A DNA stretch of 64,000 nt from Streptomyces ochraceiscleroticus (GTDB lineage Bacteria > Actinomycetota > Actinomycetes > Streptomycetales > Streptomycetaceae): NCBI RefSeq assembly GCF_000720485.1, contig NZ_JOAX01000020.1:186001-250000 (forward strand). The letters run 5' to 3'. Under the pieces are notes generated by a model. It was not told the origin of the DNA and did not search any database. It saw nothing but the letters and a program-made list of their open reading frames with translations. Position 1 is the stretch's first letter. Each line of letters begins with the position of its first letter. The translations under genes and the position numbers were made by a program. Shown here in pieces: positions 51,383 through 59,563 of this stretch.

Positions 51383-51694
51383 AGCGAGGGTTCTCCTCGT
51401 TTGATGGTGTGGGGGGAAAGCGTTGCGTTGCAGCCCGGTTGCACGAAAAAATCTGCGCCGGGCTGGTTCGAAACCCTGACTGATTGACGCGTCCAATTCA
51501 AGACTCCCCCACGGGTGTGACATAGGCAACAACCTTGCAAAAATGCAAATACCGTCACACCCGGTCAAATTGAGCACCCGAGTTGACTCTGGTTGCCTCA
51601 ACTCCCGTTACATTTCAGCAAGATGGGGCAACAAACGCCTTCCGGAGCGGGTCCCGGGCGGGGCTGGTAGCGGGTGCCTGGTGGCGGATGGCGC
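51383..51694. other. AT-richer regulatory region upstream of subtilase
   Basis: No gene is seen in these 312 bp, which are visibly richer in A+T than the surroundings. They hold the nested inverted repeats at 51512-51563 and presumably the subtilase promoter. Confidence 0.6.
51512..51563. promoter_or_regulatory. Nested inverted repeats upstream of subtilase
   Basis: An outer perfect 10-bp inverted repeat CGGGTGTGAC (51512-51521) / GTCACACCCG (51554-51563) encloses an inner repeat TTGCA-AAAA-TGCAA (51535-51548). They lie 130-180 bp upstream of the subtilase start. Confidence 0.6.
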
Positions 51695-53029
51695 TCAGCG
51701 CTGGTAGCGGGCGAGGACGAGATTGCCGTCCTCGACAAGTCGGTTCCGTAGCTCCGTCGGACCGATCGCGCCGCTGTAGTACTCCTGCAGCCCCGGCGTG
51801 GCGATCTTGTCCTTCCACTCCGGATAACCGCGTACGGACTGCGCGGGCGCGGCCCGGAGCGTGCCGGCCAGCGCCGTGCCCGTGGCCCAGCCGTACTTCA
51901 CCACCCGCAGCCGGGGGTCGCGCAGCGCCTCGGTGCCCGTGGGCAGCATCCAGTCGCCGAGCGCCAGCCGCGCCATGTTCTCCGGGCGCAGCAGGAAGGC
52001 GAGGAACGCCATCGCCTCCTCCTTGCGCGGGCAGTCGGCGGCGATCGAGAGCGTCTGCGGGCTCACGCCCTGGGCGTGCGCGCTCCCCATGGGCGCCGGC
52101 AGCACCGTCCACTCGAACCCTTTGGGGGCTTGTTGAACGATCTGCTGCCGGTACGAGAAGCCGAGCGGCACCATCGCGTACCGCCCGGCGAAGAAACCGG
52201 GGAGCGTGTCCGAACCGCCCATGCCGAGCGTGGCGCGGGCCGCGCTGCCGTCGGCGTGCACCTGGTCGTGGACCGTCCGCGGCACGACCTGGTCGGCCGC
52301 CTCGAAGCGGACCTCGGCGCGGCCGTCGGCGCGGCGGTGGAAGAGCCGGCCGCCGGTGGACAGCGCGAGGTTAAGAGTCGCGGAGACCGGCTCCTTCAGG
52401 GGCCAGGCGACGCCGTACTGGTGCCCGTCCCGGCCCCCGTCCCTGGTCAGCTTTTTGGCCGCCGCCCGGAACTCGGCCCAGCTCCAGGGTCGGTCCGGTG
52501 TGGGCACGCGCACCCTGGAGGCGGCGCGCAGCAGCTTCCGGTTGGCGATCAGGACGCGCGGCTCCTGGAGGAACGGCACCCCGTAGAGGCGCCCTTGAAA
52601 GGTGCCGGTCCGCAGGCTGTGCCGCGGAATATCGGCGGCGAGCCGGTCCGGCAGCAGCCCGGTGAGGTCGGCGAGGTAGCCGCCGTACGCGAAGTCGGCG
52701 AGGTCGTCGGAGGCGTCGTGGATGATGTCCGGCGCCTCGCCGCCCTCGAAGGCGGTCAGGAGCTGGTCGTGGACGGTGGGCCAGGCGCCCTGCACGTACT
52801 CGACGGGGCTGCGGGGGTGCTGCCGGTTCCACTCGGCCACCAGCGCCTTGTTGGCCCGTACGGACTCCGCCTGCCAGGCCAGGGACTGGAAGCGCAGGGG
52901 GCGGCGGGGTCCGGACGCCTTGGAGCCGCCGGAGCAGCCCGCGAGTACGGGCGCGGCCGCCAGTACGGGAGCGGCCGCGGCGCCCAGGAACGTACGGCGG
53001 CGCATCGGAGCGCGGGCGGGAGCGGGCAT
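51695..53029 (-). CDS. Extracellular solute-binding lipoprotein (CUT1 sugar ABC)
   Basis: This is a 444-aa family 1 solute-binding protein. A twin-arginine-like start (RRRTFLGAAAA) is combined with lipobox VLAGC (C32). The mature chain is typical: PLRFQSLAWQAESVRANKALVAEWNRQHP, GEAPDIIHDASDDLADFAYGGYLADLTGLLP, LGFSYRQQIVQQAPKGFEW. ATG 53029 overlaps the permease stop by one nt (TGATG). Third gene of the importer; the sugar is unknown. Confidence 0.92.
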   Translation of the reverse strand: MPAPARAPMRRRTFLGAAAAPVLAAAPVLAGCSGGSKASGPRRPLRFQSLAWQAESVRANKALVAEWNRQHPRSPVEYVQGAWPTVHDQLLTAFEGGEAPDIIHDASDDLADFAYGGYLADLTGLLPDRLAADIPRHSLRTGTFQGRLYGVPFLQEPRVLIANRKLLRAASRVRVPTPDRPWSWAEFRAAAKKLTRDGGRDGHQYGVAWPLKEPVSATLNLALSTGGRLFHRRADGRAEVRFEAADQVVPRTVHDQVHADGSAARATLGMGGSDTLPGFFAGRYAMVPLGFSYRQQIVQQAPKGFEWTVLPAPMGSAHAQGVSPQTLSIAADCPRKEEAMAFLAFLLRPENMARLALGDWMLPTGTEALRDPRLRVVKYGWATGTALAGTLRAAPAQSVRGYPEWKDKIATPGLQEYYSGAIGPTELRNRLVEDGNLVLARYQR

Positions 53030-53937
53030 CAGCTCTTCACCGCCCCGGCCAGCATCCCGCCCGTGATGCGGCGCTGGATGACGGCGAAGAGGAGCAGGCT
53101 CGGCACCGTGGCGAGCAGCGCGGCGGCGGCGAGCGGGCCGAGGTCGGCGGCGCCCTCCGCGCCGAGGAAGTGCGTGAGGACGACCGGCATCGTCTGATTC
53201 TCCGGCGACTTGAGCAGGACGAGCGCGAAGAAGAACTCGTTCCAGGCGGTGATGAAGGCGAACAGCCCGGTGGCGACGATCCCGGGCGCGAGCAGCGGCG
53301 CGGTCACGGAGACCAGCGTGCGGACCCGGCCCGCGCCGTCCACGGCCGCCGCCTCCTCCAGCTCGGCCGGCACGGCCCGTACGTACCCGGTGAGCATCCA
53401 CAGCGCGAACGGCAGCGACCAGACGACGTACACGAGGGTGAGCCCGCCGAGCGAGTCCACCAGGTGCAGGGCCTTCAGCAGCAGGAAGAGCGGGATGATC
53501 ACCAGCACCAGAGGGAACGCCTGGCTGACCACCACCCACCCGGTCGCGGCCCGCGCCAGCCGCGTACGGAAGCGCGCGAGCACATACGCCATCGGGGTGG
53601 CCACCACGACGGCCAGCAGCGCGGCCCCGGCCGCCGCGAGCAGGCTGTTGGCGGCCGAGCGCAGCAGCGGCTGCTCGTCGAACGCGGCACGGAAATTGGC
53701 GAGCGTCGGGTCGTGCGGCACCCAGGTCGGATCGATGCTGCCCAGCTCGCGCGGGGGTTTGAAGGCGGTGGACACCAGCCACAGGAACGGCAGCAGCAGG
53801 AAGAGCAGGTAGCAGAGGAGGGCGAGGTACTGGGCGGCCCGGGCGGCGGTGCGCTTGCGGCGGCCGGGGGCACGCCTGCGGCCGCCGGCGGCGGGGACGT
53901 GGCGGGTGGCTGCGGGGCGGTCGGCGCCGGCGGTCAT
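53029..53937 (-). CDS. CUT1 sugar ABC permease, second subunit
   Basis: This 302-aa MalG-type permease has six membrane spans. The EAA loop is YVRAVPAELEEAAAVDGAGRVRTLVSVTAPLLAPGIVATGLFAFITAWNEFFFALVLL. The basic N-terminus (GGRRRAPGRRKRTAARAAQ) is cytoplasmic. ATG 53937 overlaps the stop of the first permease by 4 nt. Confidence 0.93.
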   Translation of the reverse strand: MTAGADRPAATRHVPAAGGRRRAPGRRKRTAARAAQYLALLCYLLFLLLPFLWLVSTAFKPPRELGSIDPTWVPHDPTLANFRAAFDEQPLLRSAANSLLAAAGAALLAVVVATPMAYVLARFRTRLARAATGWVVVSQAFPLVLVIIPLFLLLKALHLVDSLGGLTLVYVVWSLPFALWMLTGYVRAVPAELEEAAAVDGAGRVRTLVSVTAPLLAPGIVATGLFAFITAWNEFFFALVLLKSPENQTMPVVLTHFLGAEGAADLGPLAAAALLATVPSLLLFAVIQRRITGGMLAGAVKS

Positions 53938-54863
53938 CGGGGGGCCTCCTCGCCCTTGAGCCGGCCGGCCAGGTACACGGCCAGCAGGATCGCGACGACG
54001 GCGACCATCGCGAGCCCCATCGCCGCCGCGTAGCCGAACTGCCCGTACCGGAACGCCTCCTCGTACGCGAAGAGCATCGGCAGCCGGGTGCGCCCTCCGG
54101 GGCCGCCGTCCGTCAGCACGAAGACCAGCGCGAAGGAGTTGAAGTTCCAGATGAAGTTGAGCGCGCTGATCGCCAGCGCCACCGGGCGCAGCGCGGGCCA
54201 GGTGACCGTACGGAACCGCCGCCAGGCGCCCGCGCCGTCCATGGCCGCCGCCTCGTGCAGCTCGCGCGGCACGTTCTGCAGGCCGGCCAGCAGCGGCACG
54301 GTGGTCTGCGGCAGGCCCGACCAGATGCCGACGACGATGACGGCGGGCAGCGCGGTCGCCAGGCCGCTCAGCCAGTCGCGGCCGTCGCCGAGCCCGAGGC
54401 CGCGCAGCGTCTCGTTGAGCACGCCCGCGTCCGGGTGGTACACGAGCCGCCACATGATGCCGACCACGACCTCGGGCATCGCCCACGGCACGATGGCCAG
54501 CGCCCGGGCCAGCCAGCGCAGCCGCAGCTTCTCATTGAGCAGCAGCGCGAGGCCGAGCGCCAGGAAGAACTGCGGGACGGTGACGCCCAGCGCCCAGACC
54601 AGCCCGATGCGGAAGGAGTCCCAGAAGAGCGTGTCGCGGAACAGGTCGGCGAAGTTGAGCAGCCCCACCCACTGGGTCGGCTCGGTACGCCCGGACTGCG
54701 CGTCGGTGAATGCCAGCGCGACCCCGTAGAGGAGCGGGCCGACGCTCAGCACGAGGATCGGTATCAGCGCGGGCAGCACGAGGAACCACACACCGTGGTC
54801 GCGGCGCGGTCCGGCACCGGCCCGGGGGCCTGCTGACCGCTTCGCCGCGGTCATGAGAGTCAC
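53934..54863 (-). CDS. CUT1 sugar ABC permease, first subunit
   Basis: This 309-aa MalF-type permease has six spans (first: VWFLVLPALIPILVLSVGPLLYGVAL). The EAA loop is LQNVPRELHEAAAMDGAGAWRRFRTVTWPALRPVALAISALNFIWNFNSF. GTG 54863 follows AAGGAGC by seven nt and is preferred over ATG 54854. First gene of a three-gene operon (permease-permease-binding protein); no ATPase is encoded here, as usual for Streptomyces CUT1 systems that share MsiK. Confidence 0.93.
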   Translation of the reverse strand: MTLMTAAKRSAGPRAGAGPRRDHGVWFLVLPALIPILVLSVGPLLYGVALAFTDAQSGRTEPTQWVGLLNFADLFRDTLFWDSFRIGLVWALGVTVPQFFLALGLALLLNEKLRLRWLARALAIVPWAMPEVVVGIMWRLVYHPDAGVLNETLRGLGLGDGRDWLSGLATALPAVIVVGIWSGLPQTTVPLLAGLQNVPRELHEAAAMDGAGAWRRFRTVTWPALRPVALAISALNFIWNFNSFALVFVLTDGGPGGRTRLPMLFAYEEAFRYGQFGYAAAMGLAMVAVVAILLAVYLAGRLKGEEAPR

Positions 54864-55234
54864 GGCAGGGGCTCCTTGGCGCGGCTCGGTCCGATGTGTC
54901 CGGCTGATCCGGTACATCCGATACGGAACGGCCGCGCGCGCCCGGACACACGAACAGCCGCACGAACAGCCGTCGTCATCGTCGTGACAGCGGGGGGTGC
55001 CGTCAAGGCAGTGGGCGGGGCTTGTAGGGCCCGGGGGACCTGGACGGACGTGGGGGTGGGTGGGGACGCGGGGCCTGTGCGGATGCGGGGCCTGTGCGGA
55101 CGCGGGGCCTGTGCGGGCTGGTTGTCAGAGCCGCCTGAGAGACTGTGGGTGATCGAAACACCGGAGCGACCGAGCGGCTGATGGAACCACCGGAGCGTCA
55201 GCGACACCGCTCACGGAGCGCAGGAGGCAGCACC
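54864..55234. other. Divergent intergenic region with tandem repeats
   Basis: These 371 bp hold no convincing gene. They contain the promoters of the sugar permease and phosphotransferase genes and a 17-bp triplicated repeat at 55065-55115 (listed separately). Confidence 0.55.
55065..55115. repeat. Tandem repeat, three 17-bp units
   Basis: GAyGCGGGGCCTGTGCG occurs three times head-to-tail (55065-55081, 55082-55098, 55099-55115), with only one base differing in the middle unit. Confidence 0.9.
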
Positions 55235-56146
55235 ATGACCGAGGCGAGTGGCGGAGCGGACGCCACGACGGGCACGCCCTTCACGGAAGCGCGCGCACGG
55301 GACGTCCTGGCCGCGGCCGGCAGGCCGGACGCCGCGGCGGACGCCAAGCTGCTCGCGCTCGGCGAGAACGCGGTCTTCGCGCTCGGCGACGCCGGCCCCG
55401 TGATCCGCGTGGGCCGCAGCGCCGAGCTGCTGGAGCGGGCCGAGCGGGAGCTGCGGGTGGCCGGCTGGCTGGCGGAGACGGGCGTACCGGCGGTGCGCGC
55501 GGCGGAGCCGACGGCGCGGCTCGTGGACGACCACCCCGTGACGTTCTGGGAGCGGCTGCCCGAGGCGGTACGGCCTGCGGGGCCCGGTGACCTCGCCGAG
55601 CTGCTGCGACGGGTGCACGCGCTGCCCGAGCCGCCGTTCGCGCTGCCCCGGCGGGAGCTGCTGGGCGGCGTGGAGCGCTGGCTGCGGCTGGCGGGGGACG
55701 CGGTGTCGCGGGAGGACGCGGAGTATCTGCGCGGCCGCCGGGACGCGTTCGCCGCCGCGGCCTCGGCCCTGGAGCCGCACCTGCCGCGCGGCCCCATCCA
55801 CGGCGACGCGATCCCGCGGAACGTCCATGTCGGCCCGGACGGCCCGGTCCTGGTCGACCTGGAGACCTTCTCGCGCGACCTGCGCGAGCACGACCTGGTG
55901 GTCATGGCGCTCAGCCGCGACCGGTACGGCCTGGGCGCCGACGCGTACGACACCTTCGTACAGGCCTACGGTTGGGACGTGCGGGACTGGGAGGGCTGCG
56001 CCGTGCTCCGCGGCTCCCGCGAGACCGCGAGCTGCGCCTGGGTCTCCCAGCACGCCCCGGGCAACCCCGCGGCCCTGAAGGAATTCCGCCGCCGGGTCGC
56101 CTCGTTGAGGGAGGGCGACGCGGCGGTGCGGTGGTACCCGTTCTGA
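55235..56146 (+). CDS. Aminoglycoside-phosphotransferase-family kinase
   Basis: This is a 303-aa small-molecule kinase of the APH/choline-kinase fold. The catalytic loop is PIHGDAIPRN (H189, D191, N196) and the metal-binding aspartate is D208 in LVDLETF. The N-lobe has GENAVFALGDAGPVIRVGR with the ATP-binding lysine replaced by Arg. GCAGGAGGC lies just before ATG 55235. Antibiotic resistance is not implied; the family also phosphorylates sugars, choline and unknown metabolites. Confidence 0.88.
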   Translation: MTEASGGADATTGTPFTEARARDVLAAAGRPDAAADAKLLALGENAVFALGDAGPVIRVGRSAELLERAERELRVAGWLAETGVPAVRAAEPTARLVDDHPVTFWERLPEAVRPAGPGDLAELLRRVHALPEPPFALPRRELLGGVERWLRLAGDAVSREDAEYLRGRRDAFAAAASALEPHLPRGPIHGDAIPRNVHVGPDGPVLVDLETFSRDLREHDLVVMALSRDRYGLGADAYDTFVQAYGWDVRDWEGCAVLRGSRETASCAWVSQHAPGNPAALKEFRRRVASLREGDAAVRWYPF

Positions 56147-56524
56147 GGACCGACCGGCTCGCGGGGGCCGAGCTGACGGTCGGTCGGCCTGCGGAGACGG
56201 TCTGACCGGCCCGTCGGCCAGCCTACGGGGCCGAGCTGACGGCCCGTCGGCCAGCCGGCCCGATCTGACGAGCCGATCTGACCGCCGGCCAGCCTGGGGG
56301 GCCGATTGACGGCCGGTCGGCCAACCCGGCCGGTCTGGGGGGCGAGCTGACGGCCAGCCGCTCTGCCGAGCCGATCTAGCGGCCAGTCGGCCTGCGGGGC
56401 CGGTCTGAGAGCCAGCCGGTCTGCGGGGTCGAGCTGACGGCCGGCCGGGCCGATCGGCAGCCGTTCGCGGCCGCCGCGATATTCGGTACCGTTCGTGGCC
56501 GTCCGCGGGCTAGCGTCCCGCCCC
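56147..56524. repeat. Degenerate tandem repeat region
   Basis: Between about 56170 and 56455 roughly nine imperfect units share the core CTGACGGCC-(G/C)GTCGGCC with CTGCGGGGCC-type spacers, at an average spacing near 32 bp. No plausible gene lies here, though the minus strand is open across it (Arg/Pro/Gln-rich repeats such as GWPTGRQLGP). Confidence 0.7.
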
Positions 56525-57403
56525 ATGCCCGACACCACACCTCCCGCACCTCGCGCGGACGCGCCACCGCCGGGCCGCGGCCCGGACGCCGCGACCGACA
56601 CAAGCGCCGCCCCGTCCGCCACCGGCCCCGACGGTAACGGGCCCCCGCGGCTGACCCGGCTCGCCTTCCACGGGCCGCTGTCCGAGGAGCGGGCGGCGCG
56701 GATGGTGCAACGGCTCGCCGCCGCACGCCCGGCCACCGTGCTCGACCTCGGCTGCGGCTGGGGCGAGTTCATGCTGCGGGTGCTCGACGCGACGCCCGGC
56801 GCCACCGGGCTCGGCATCGACCTCAACGCCGACGACCTGGCCAGGGGCCGGACCAACGCCGCGGCCCGCGGGCTCGCCGGCCGCGTGGAGTTCGCCGAGG
56901 AGTCCGGACACGGCACCACCCGCGGCCCCGCCGACCTCGTGCTCTGCCTCGGCTCCGGCCATGCCGTGGCCGGCCCCGAGTCCCCGAACAACTTCCGCAC
57001 CGTACTGCGCGAACTGCGCCGCCTCGTCGCCCCCGGCGGCCGCGTGCTGTACGGGGAGGGCTTCTGGCAGCGCCCGCCGGCCGCGGCCGAACTGGCCCGG
57101 ATGTGGCCCGGGGCCACCGCCGAGGACCACCTCAGCCTGGCCGAACTCGTCGACCTCGCCGTCGAGGAGGACTTCCGCCCGGCCTGGGTGGAGACGGCGA
57201 ACCGCGACGAGTGGGAGGCGTTCGAGTCCGGCTACCGCTGCGACGTCGAGGAGTGGCTGGCCGCCCACCCCGACCACCCGCTCGCCCCCGAGACCCGCGA
57301 ACGGGCCGACGCCCACCGCGCCTCCTGGCTGACGGGCTACCGCGGTCTCCTCGGCATCGCCTACCTCACTCTCGTCCCGGTCGGGCCCGCCCCGCGCCCC
57401 TAA
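56525..57403 (+). CDS. SAM-dependent methyltransferase
   Basis: This is a 292-aa class I methyltransferase. Motif I is VLDLGCGWGEF (72-82), followed by the acidic loop GLGIDLNADDLARGRTNA and the motif LRELRRLVAPGGRVLYGEGFW. A Pro-rich N-terminal tail of about 50 residues is probably disordered. ATG 56525 is the first in-frame ATG outside the repeat region. Substrate unknown; no biosynthetic gene cluster is adjacent. Confidence 0.88.
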   Translation: MPDTTPPAPRADAPPPGRGPDAATDTSAAPSATGPDGNGPPRLTRLAFHGPLSEERAARMVQRLAAARPATVLDLGCGWGEFMLRVLDATPGATGLGIDLNADDLARGRTNAAARGLAGRVEFAEESGHGTTRGPADLVLCLGSGHAVAGPESPNNFRTVLRELRRLVAPGGRVLYGEGFWQRPPAAAELARMWPGATAEDHLSLAELVDLAVEEDFRPAWVETANRDEWEAFESGYRCDVEEWLAAHPDHPLAPETRERADAHRASWLTGYRGLLGIAYLTLVPVGPAPRP

Positions 57404-57436
57404 GGTGTTTTTCCGTCCTCTCACTTGGAGACACCG

Positions 57437-57784
57437 ATGGCCATTCGCCGTGTCGTGCCCAACGTCCAGTCCGAAGCGGTGGGCGAAAGCCGTGATTTCT
57501 ACGGCCTCCTGGGCTTCGAGGAGGTCATGAATCTCGGCTGGGTCATGACTCTCGCCTCCCCGTCCAGCCCGACCGCCCAGGTCAGCTTCTTCACGAGCGA
57601 CCGGACGGCCCCGGTCGTGCCCGACATGAGCGTGGAGGTGGACGACGTGGACGCGGCCTACGCGGTGATGCGGGAAAACGGTGCCGAGATCGTCCACCCG
57701 CTGCAGGACGAGGAGTGGGGCGTACGCCGCTTCTTCGTCCGCGACCCCAACGGCCGGGTGGTCAACGTGCTCGGCCACCGCTGA
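57437..57784 (+). CDS. VOC-family (glyoxalase-like) protein
   Basis: This is a 115-aa single vicinal-oxygen-chelate domain with two beta-alpha-beta-beta-beta halves (RVVPNVQSEAVGESRDFYGLLGFEEVMNLGW and DMSVEVDDVDAAYAVMRENGAEIVHPLQDEEWGVRRFFVRDPNGRVVNVLGHR). Typical of bleomycin-resistance/glyoxalase-like proteins, but the function is unknown. GGAG lies six nt before ATG 57437. It is 34 bp from the methyltransferase and probably in the same operon. Confidence 0.88.
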   Translation: MAIRRVVPNVQSEAVGESRDFYGLLGFEEVMNLGWVMTLASPSSPTAQVSFFTSDRTAPVVPDMSVEVDDVDAAYAVMRENGAEIVHPLQDEEWGVRRFFVRDPNGRVVNVLGHR

Positions 57785-57801
57785 CGCCCGCTCTCCCCCG
57801 C

Positions 57802-57818
57802 CCGCTCCCCCGGAGCGG
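57802..57818. terminator. Hairpin between VOC and exonuclease genes
   Basis: CCGCTCC-CCC-GGAGCGG forms a perfect 7-bp stem in the 50-bp convergent gap. Confidence 0.55.
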
Positions 57819-57834
57819 CGTCACCCGCGCGGCG

Positions 57835-58545
57835 TCACCCCTGCGGTATCAGCGGCCAGGCCGCCTCCACCCGGGCCGCGGGGTCGGCCGTGCGGCGCAA
57901 GTAGCGCTGGAAGGAGGCGGCCTGGTCGGCGGCCGCCTTGCGCTGCAGGGCATGCAGGGCCGGCGGCGTCAGGCCGGCCACCTCCGGGTGCTTCGCGCCT
58001 ATGCGGCGGGCCACTTCGACCGCGGCCACGGCGTCCGCGCCCGCTTCGTGCGCCGCGTCCAGCGCCACGCCGTAGTGCGCGCACAGCGCCTGGAGGGTGC
58101 GCTTGCCCTTCCGGTACGTGTCGAGGTGCTTGTCGAGGACGAGCGGGTCGACGACCGGGGCCGGGTCCGTGCCGAGCCGGTCGGACAGCGGCGGTATGCC
58201 GTGCCGGCGGCACTCGCGGTCCAGCAGCGAGAGGTCGTACCGGGCGTTCATCACCACCAGCGGTGTCCCCGCGCGCAGCGCCGCCTCGAGCGCGTCCGTG
58301 ATCTCCGCCAGGCCCTCCGCCGCCGGGCGGCCGCGCAGCCGCACGGCGTCGGTCGAAAAGCCGTGGATGGCCGCCGCTTCGGACGGTATCGGCACGCCCG
58401 GGTCGAGGACCCAGCTCAGCGCCGGCGCCGCCCGCCCCGCCGCGTCGAGCCGGATGACGGCCGCGGTGACGACCCGGTCGGTCTCGACGTCGGTGCCCGT
58501 GGTCTCCAGGTCGAAGCCGACCAGCGGTTCCTTGTGCCAGCTCAT
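57835..58545 (-). CDS. DEDD exonuclease (DnaQ-like)
   Basis: This 236-aa 3'-5' exonuclease has the DEDDh motifs Exo I FDLETTG (D12, E14), Exo II NARYDLSLLDRE and Exo III HEAGADAVAAVEV. It resembles the DNA polymerase III epsilon-like exonucleases. AAGGAGG precedes ATG 58545. Convergent with the VOC gene. A role in repair or RNA processing is likely; not the main replicative epsilon subunit. Confidence 0.9.
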   Translation of the reverse strand: MSWHKEPLVGFDLETTGTDVETDRVVTAAVIRLDAAGRAAPALSWVLDPGVPIPSEAAAIHGFSTDAVRLRGRPAAEGLAEITDALEAALRAGTPLVVMNARYDLSLLDRECRRHGIPPLSDRLGTDPAPVVDPLVLDKHLDTYRKGKRTLQALCAHYGVALDAAHEAGADAVAAVEVARRIGAKHPEVAGLTPPALHALQRKAAADQAASFQRYLRRTADPAARVEAAWPLIPQG

Positions 58546-58722
58546 GCGGCCTCCTTCAGTGGTGCGTCCCCCGTGTCGCACGCGATCACGGCCGCTGCGG
58601 CCCGCGCGATCCGCCGGCCTCGTCCGTCCGCGATCTCGTGTGCCTTTACTCTCCCACGCACCACTGACAACGCCGCCGGATCCCGCCCCGCCCCCCGGGC
58701 ATGCGCCCCTAGGGTGGCCGGC

Positions 58723-59487
58723 ATGGATCTTCAACTGGCCGGGCGGGCGGCGCTGGTGACCGGGAGCAGTGGCGGGATCGGGGCGGCGGTCGCCGCGCTG
58801 CTGGCGGCCGAGGGCTGCGACGTGCTGGTGCACGGGCGGAACGCGGCAGCCGCCGAGGAGGTCACGCGCCGCGCCGCGGAGCACGGCGTCCGCGCCGACG
58901 TGGTGCTCGGCGACCTCGGCGAGCCGGACGGCGCGGAGCGGGTGGCCGCCGCCGCGCGGGACTTCGGGGTGCACATCCTGGTCAACAACGCGGGCCCGTT
59001 CGCCGAGCACGACTGGGACGGCGTACGGGACGCGCACTGGCGGGCCGCTTTCGAGGGGAATGTCCTGTCCGCGGCGCGCGTCACGCAGGCGCTGCTGCCG
59101 TCGCTCCGCGCACACGGCTGGGGCCGGGTGATCAACGTCGGCAGCCGGGCGGTGCGGACGCCCCTGCCGAACATGGTCGAGTACTCCGCAGCCAAGGCCG
59201 CGGTGGTGAACATGACGACGAGCCTGGCCCAGCACCTCGCCGGTACGGGAATCACGGCGAACTGCGTGAGCCCGGGCGTCATCGAAACGCCCTCGATGCG
59301 CCGGATGTTCGAGGAGCGCGGCGAGCCCGTGGCGGAGGGTGCGGCTCAGTACGCGCCCAATCCCGTCGGCCGGCTGGGGCGCGCGGAGGACATCGCGGGC
59401 GCGGTGCTGTACCTCGCGAGCCCCCTCGCCGACTACGTCAACGGCATCGAGCTGCGCGTCGACGGCGGGATCACGGGCACACCCTGA
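58723..59487 (+). CDS. Short-chain dehydrogenase/reductase
   Basis: This 254-aa SDR has the cofactor motif TGSSGGIG (13-20), NNAG, catalytic Y154-K158 (YSAAK) and the active-site serine in INVGSRAV. The C-terminal loop VNGIELRVDGGITG is typical of 3-oxoacyl-ACP-reductase-like SDRs. It starts at ATG 58723 just after an ill-defined promoter gap (58546-58722, no gene). Substrate unknown. Confidence 0.9.
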   Translation: MDLQLAGRAALVTGSSGGIGAAVAALLAAEGCDVLVHGRNAAAAEEVTRRAAEHGVRADVVLGDLGEPDGAERVAAAARDFGVHILVNNAGPFAEHDWDGVRDAHWRAAFEGNVLSAARVTQALLPSLRAHGWGRVINVGSRAVRTPLPNMVEYSAAKAAVVNMTTSLAQHLAGTGITANCVSPGVIETPSMRRMFEERGEPVAEGAAQYAPNPVGRLGRAEDIAGAVLYLASPLADYVNGIELRVDGGITGTP

Positions 59488-59504
59488 GCCACCGGCCACG
59501 GACA

Positions 59505-59535
59505 CCCCGCGACGGCCGCAGAGGCCCTCGCGGGG
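59505..59535. terminator. Hairpin between SDR and HEPN genes
   Basis: CCCCGCGA (59505-59512) pairs with TCGCGGGG (59528-59535); the 15-nt loop contains GGCC...GGCC. It lies between convergent genes. Confidence 0.6.
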
Positions 59536-59563
59536 CCCGAGGGACCCGCGGGGCCGCAGCCCG

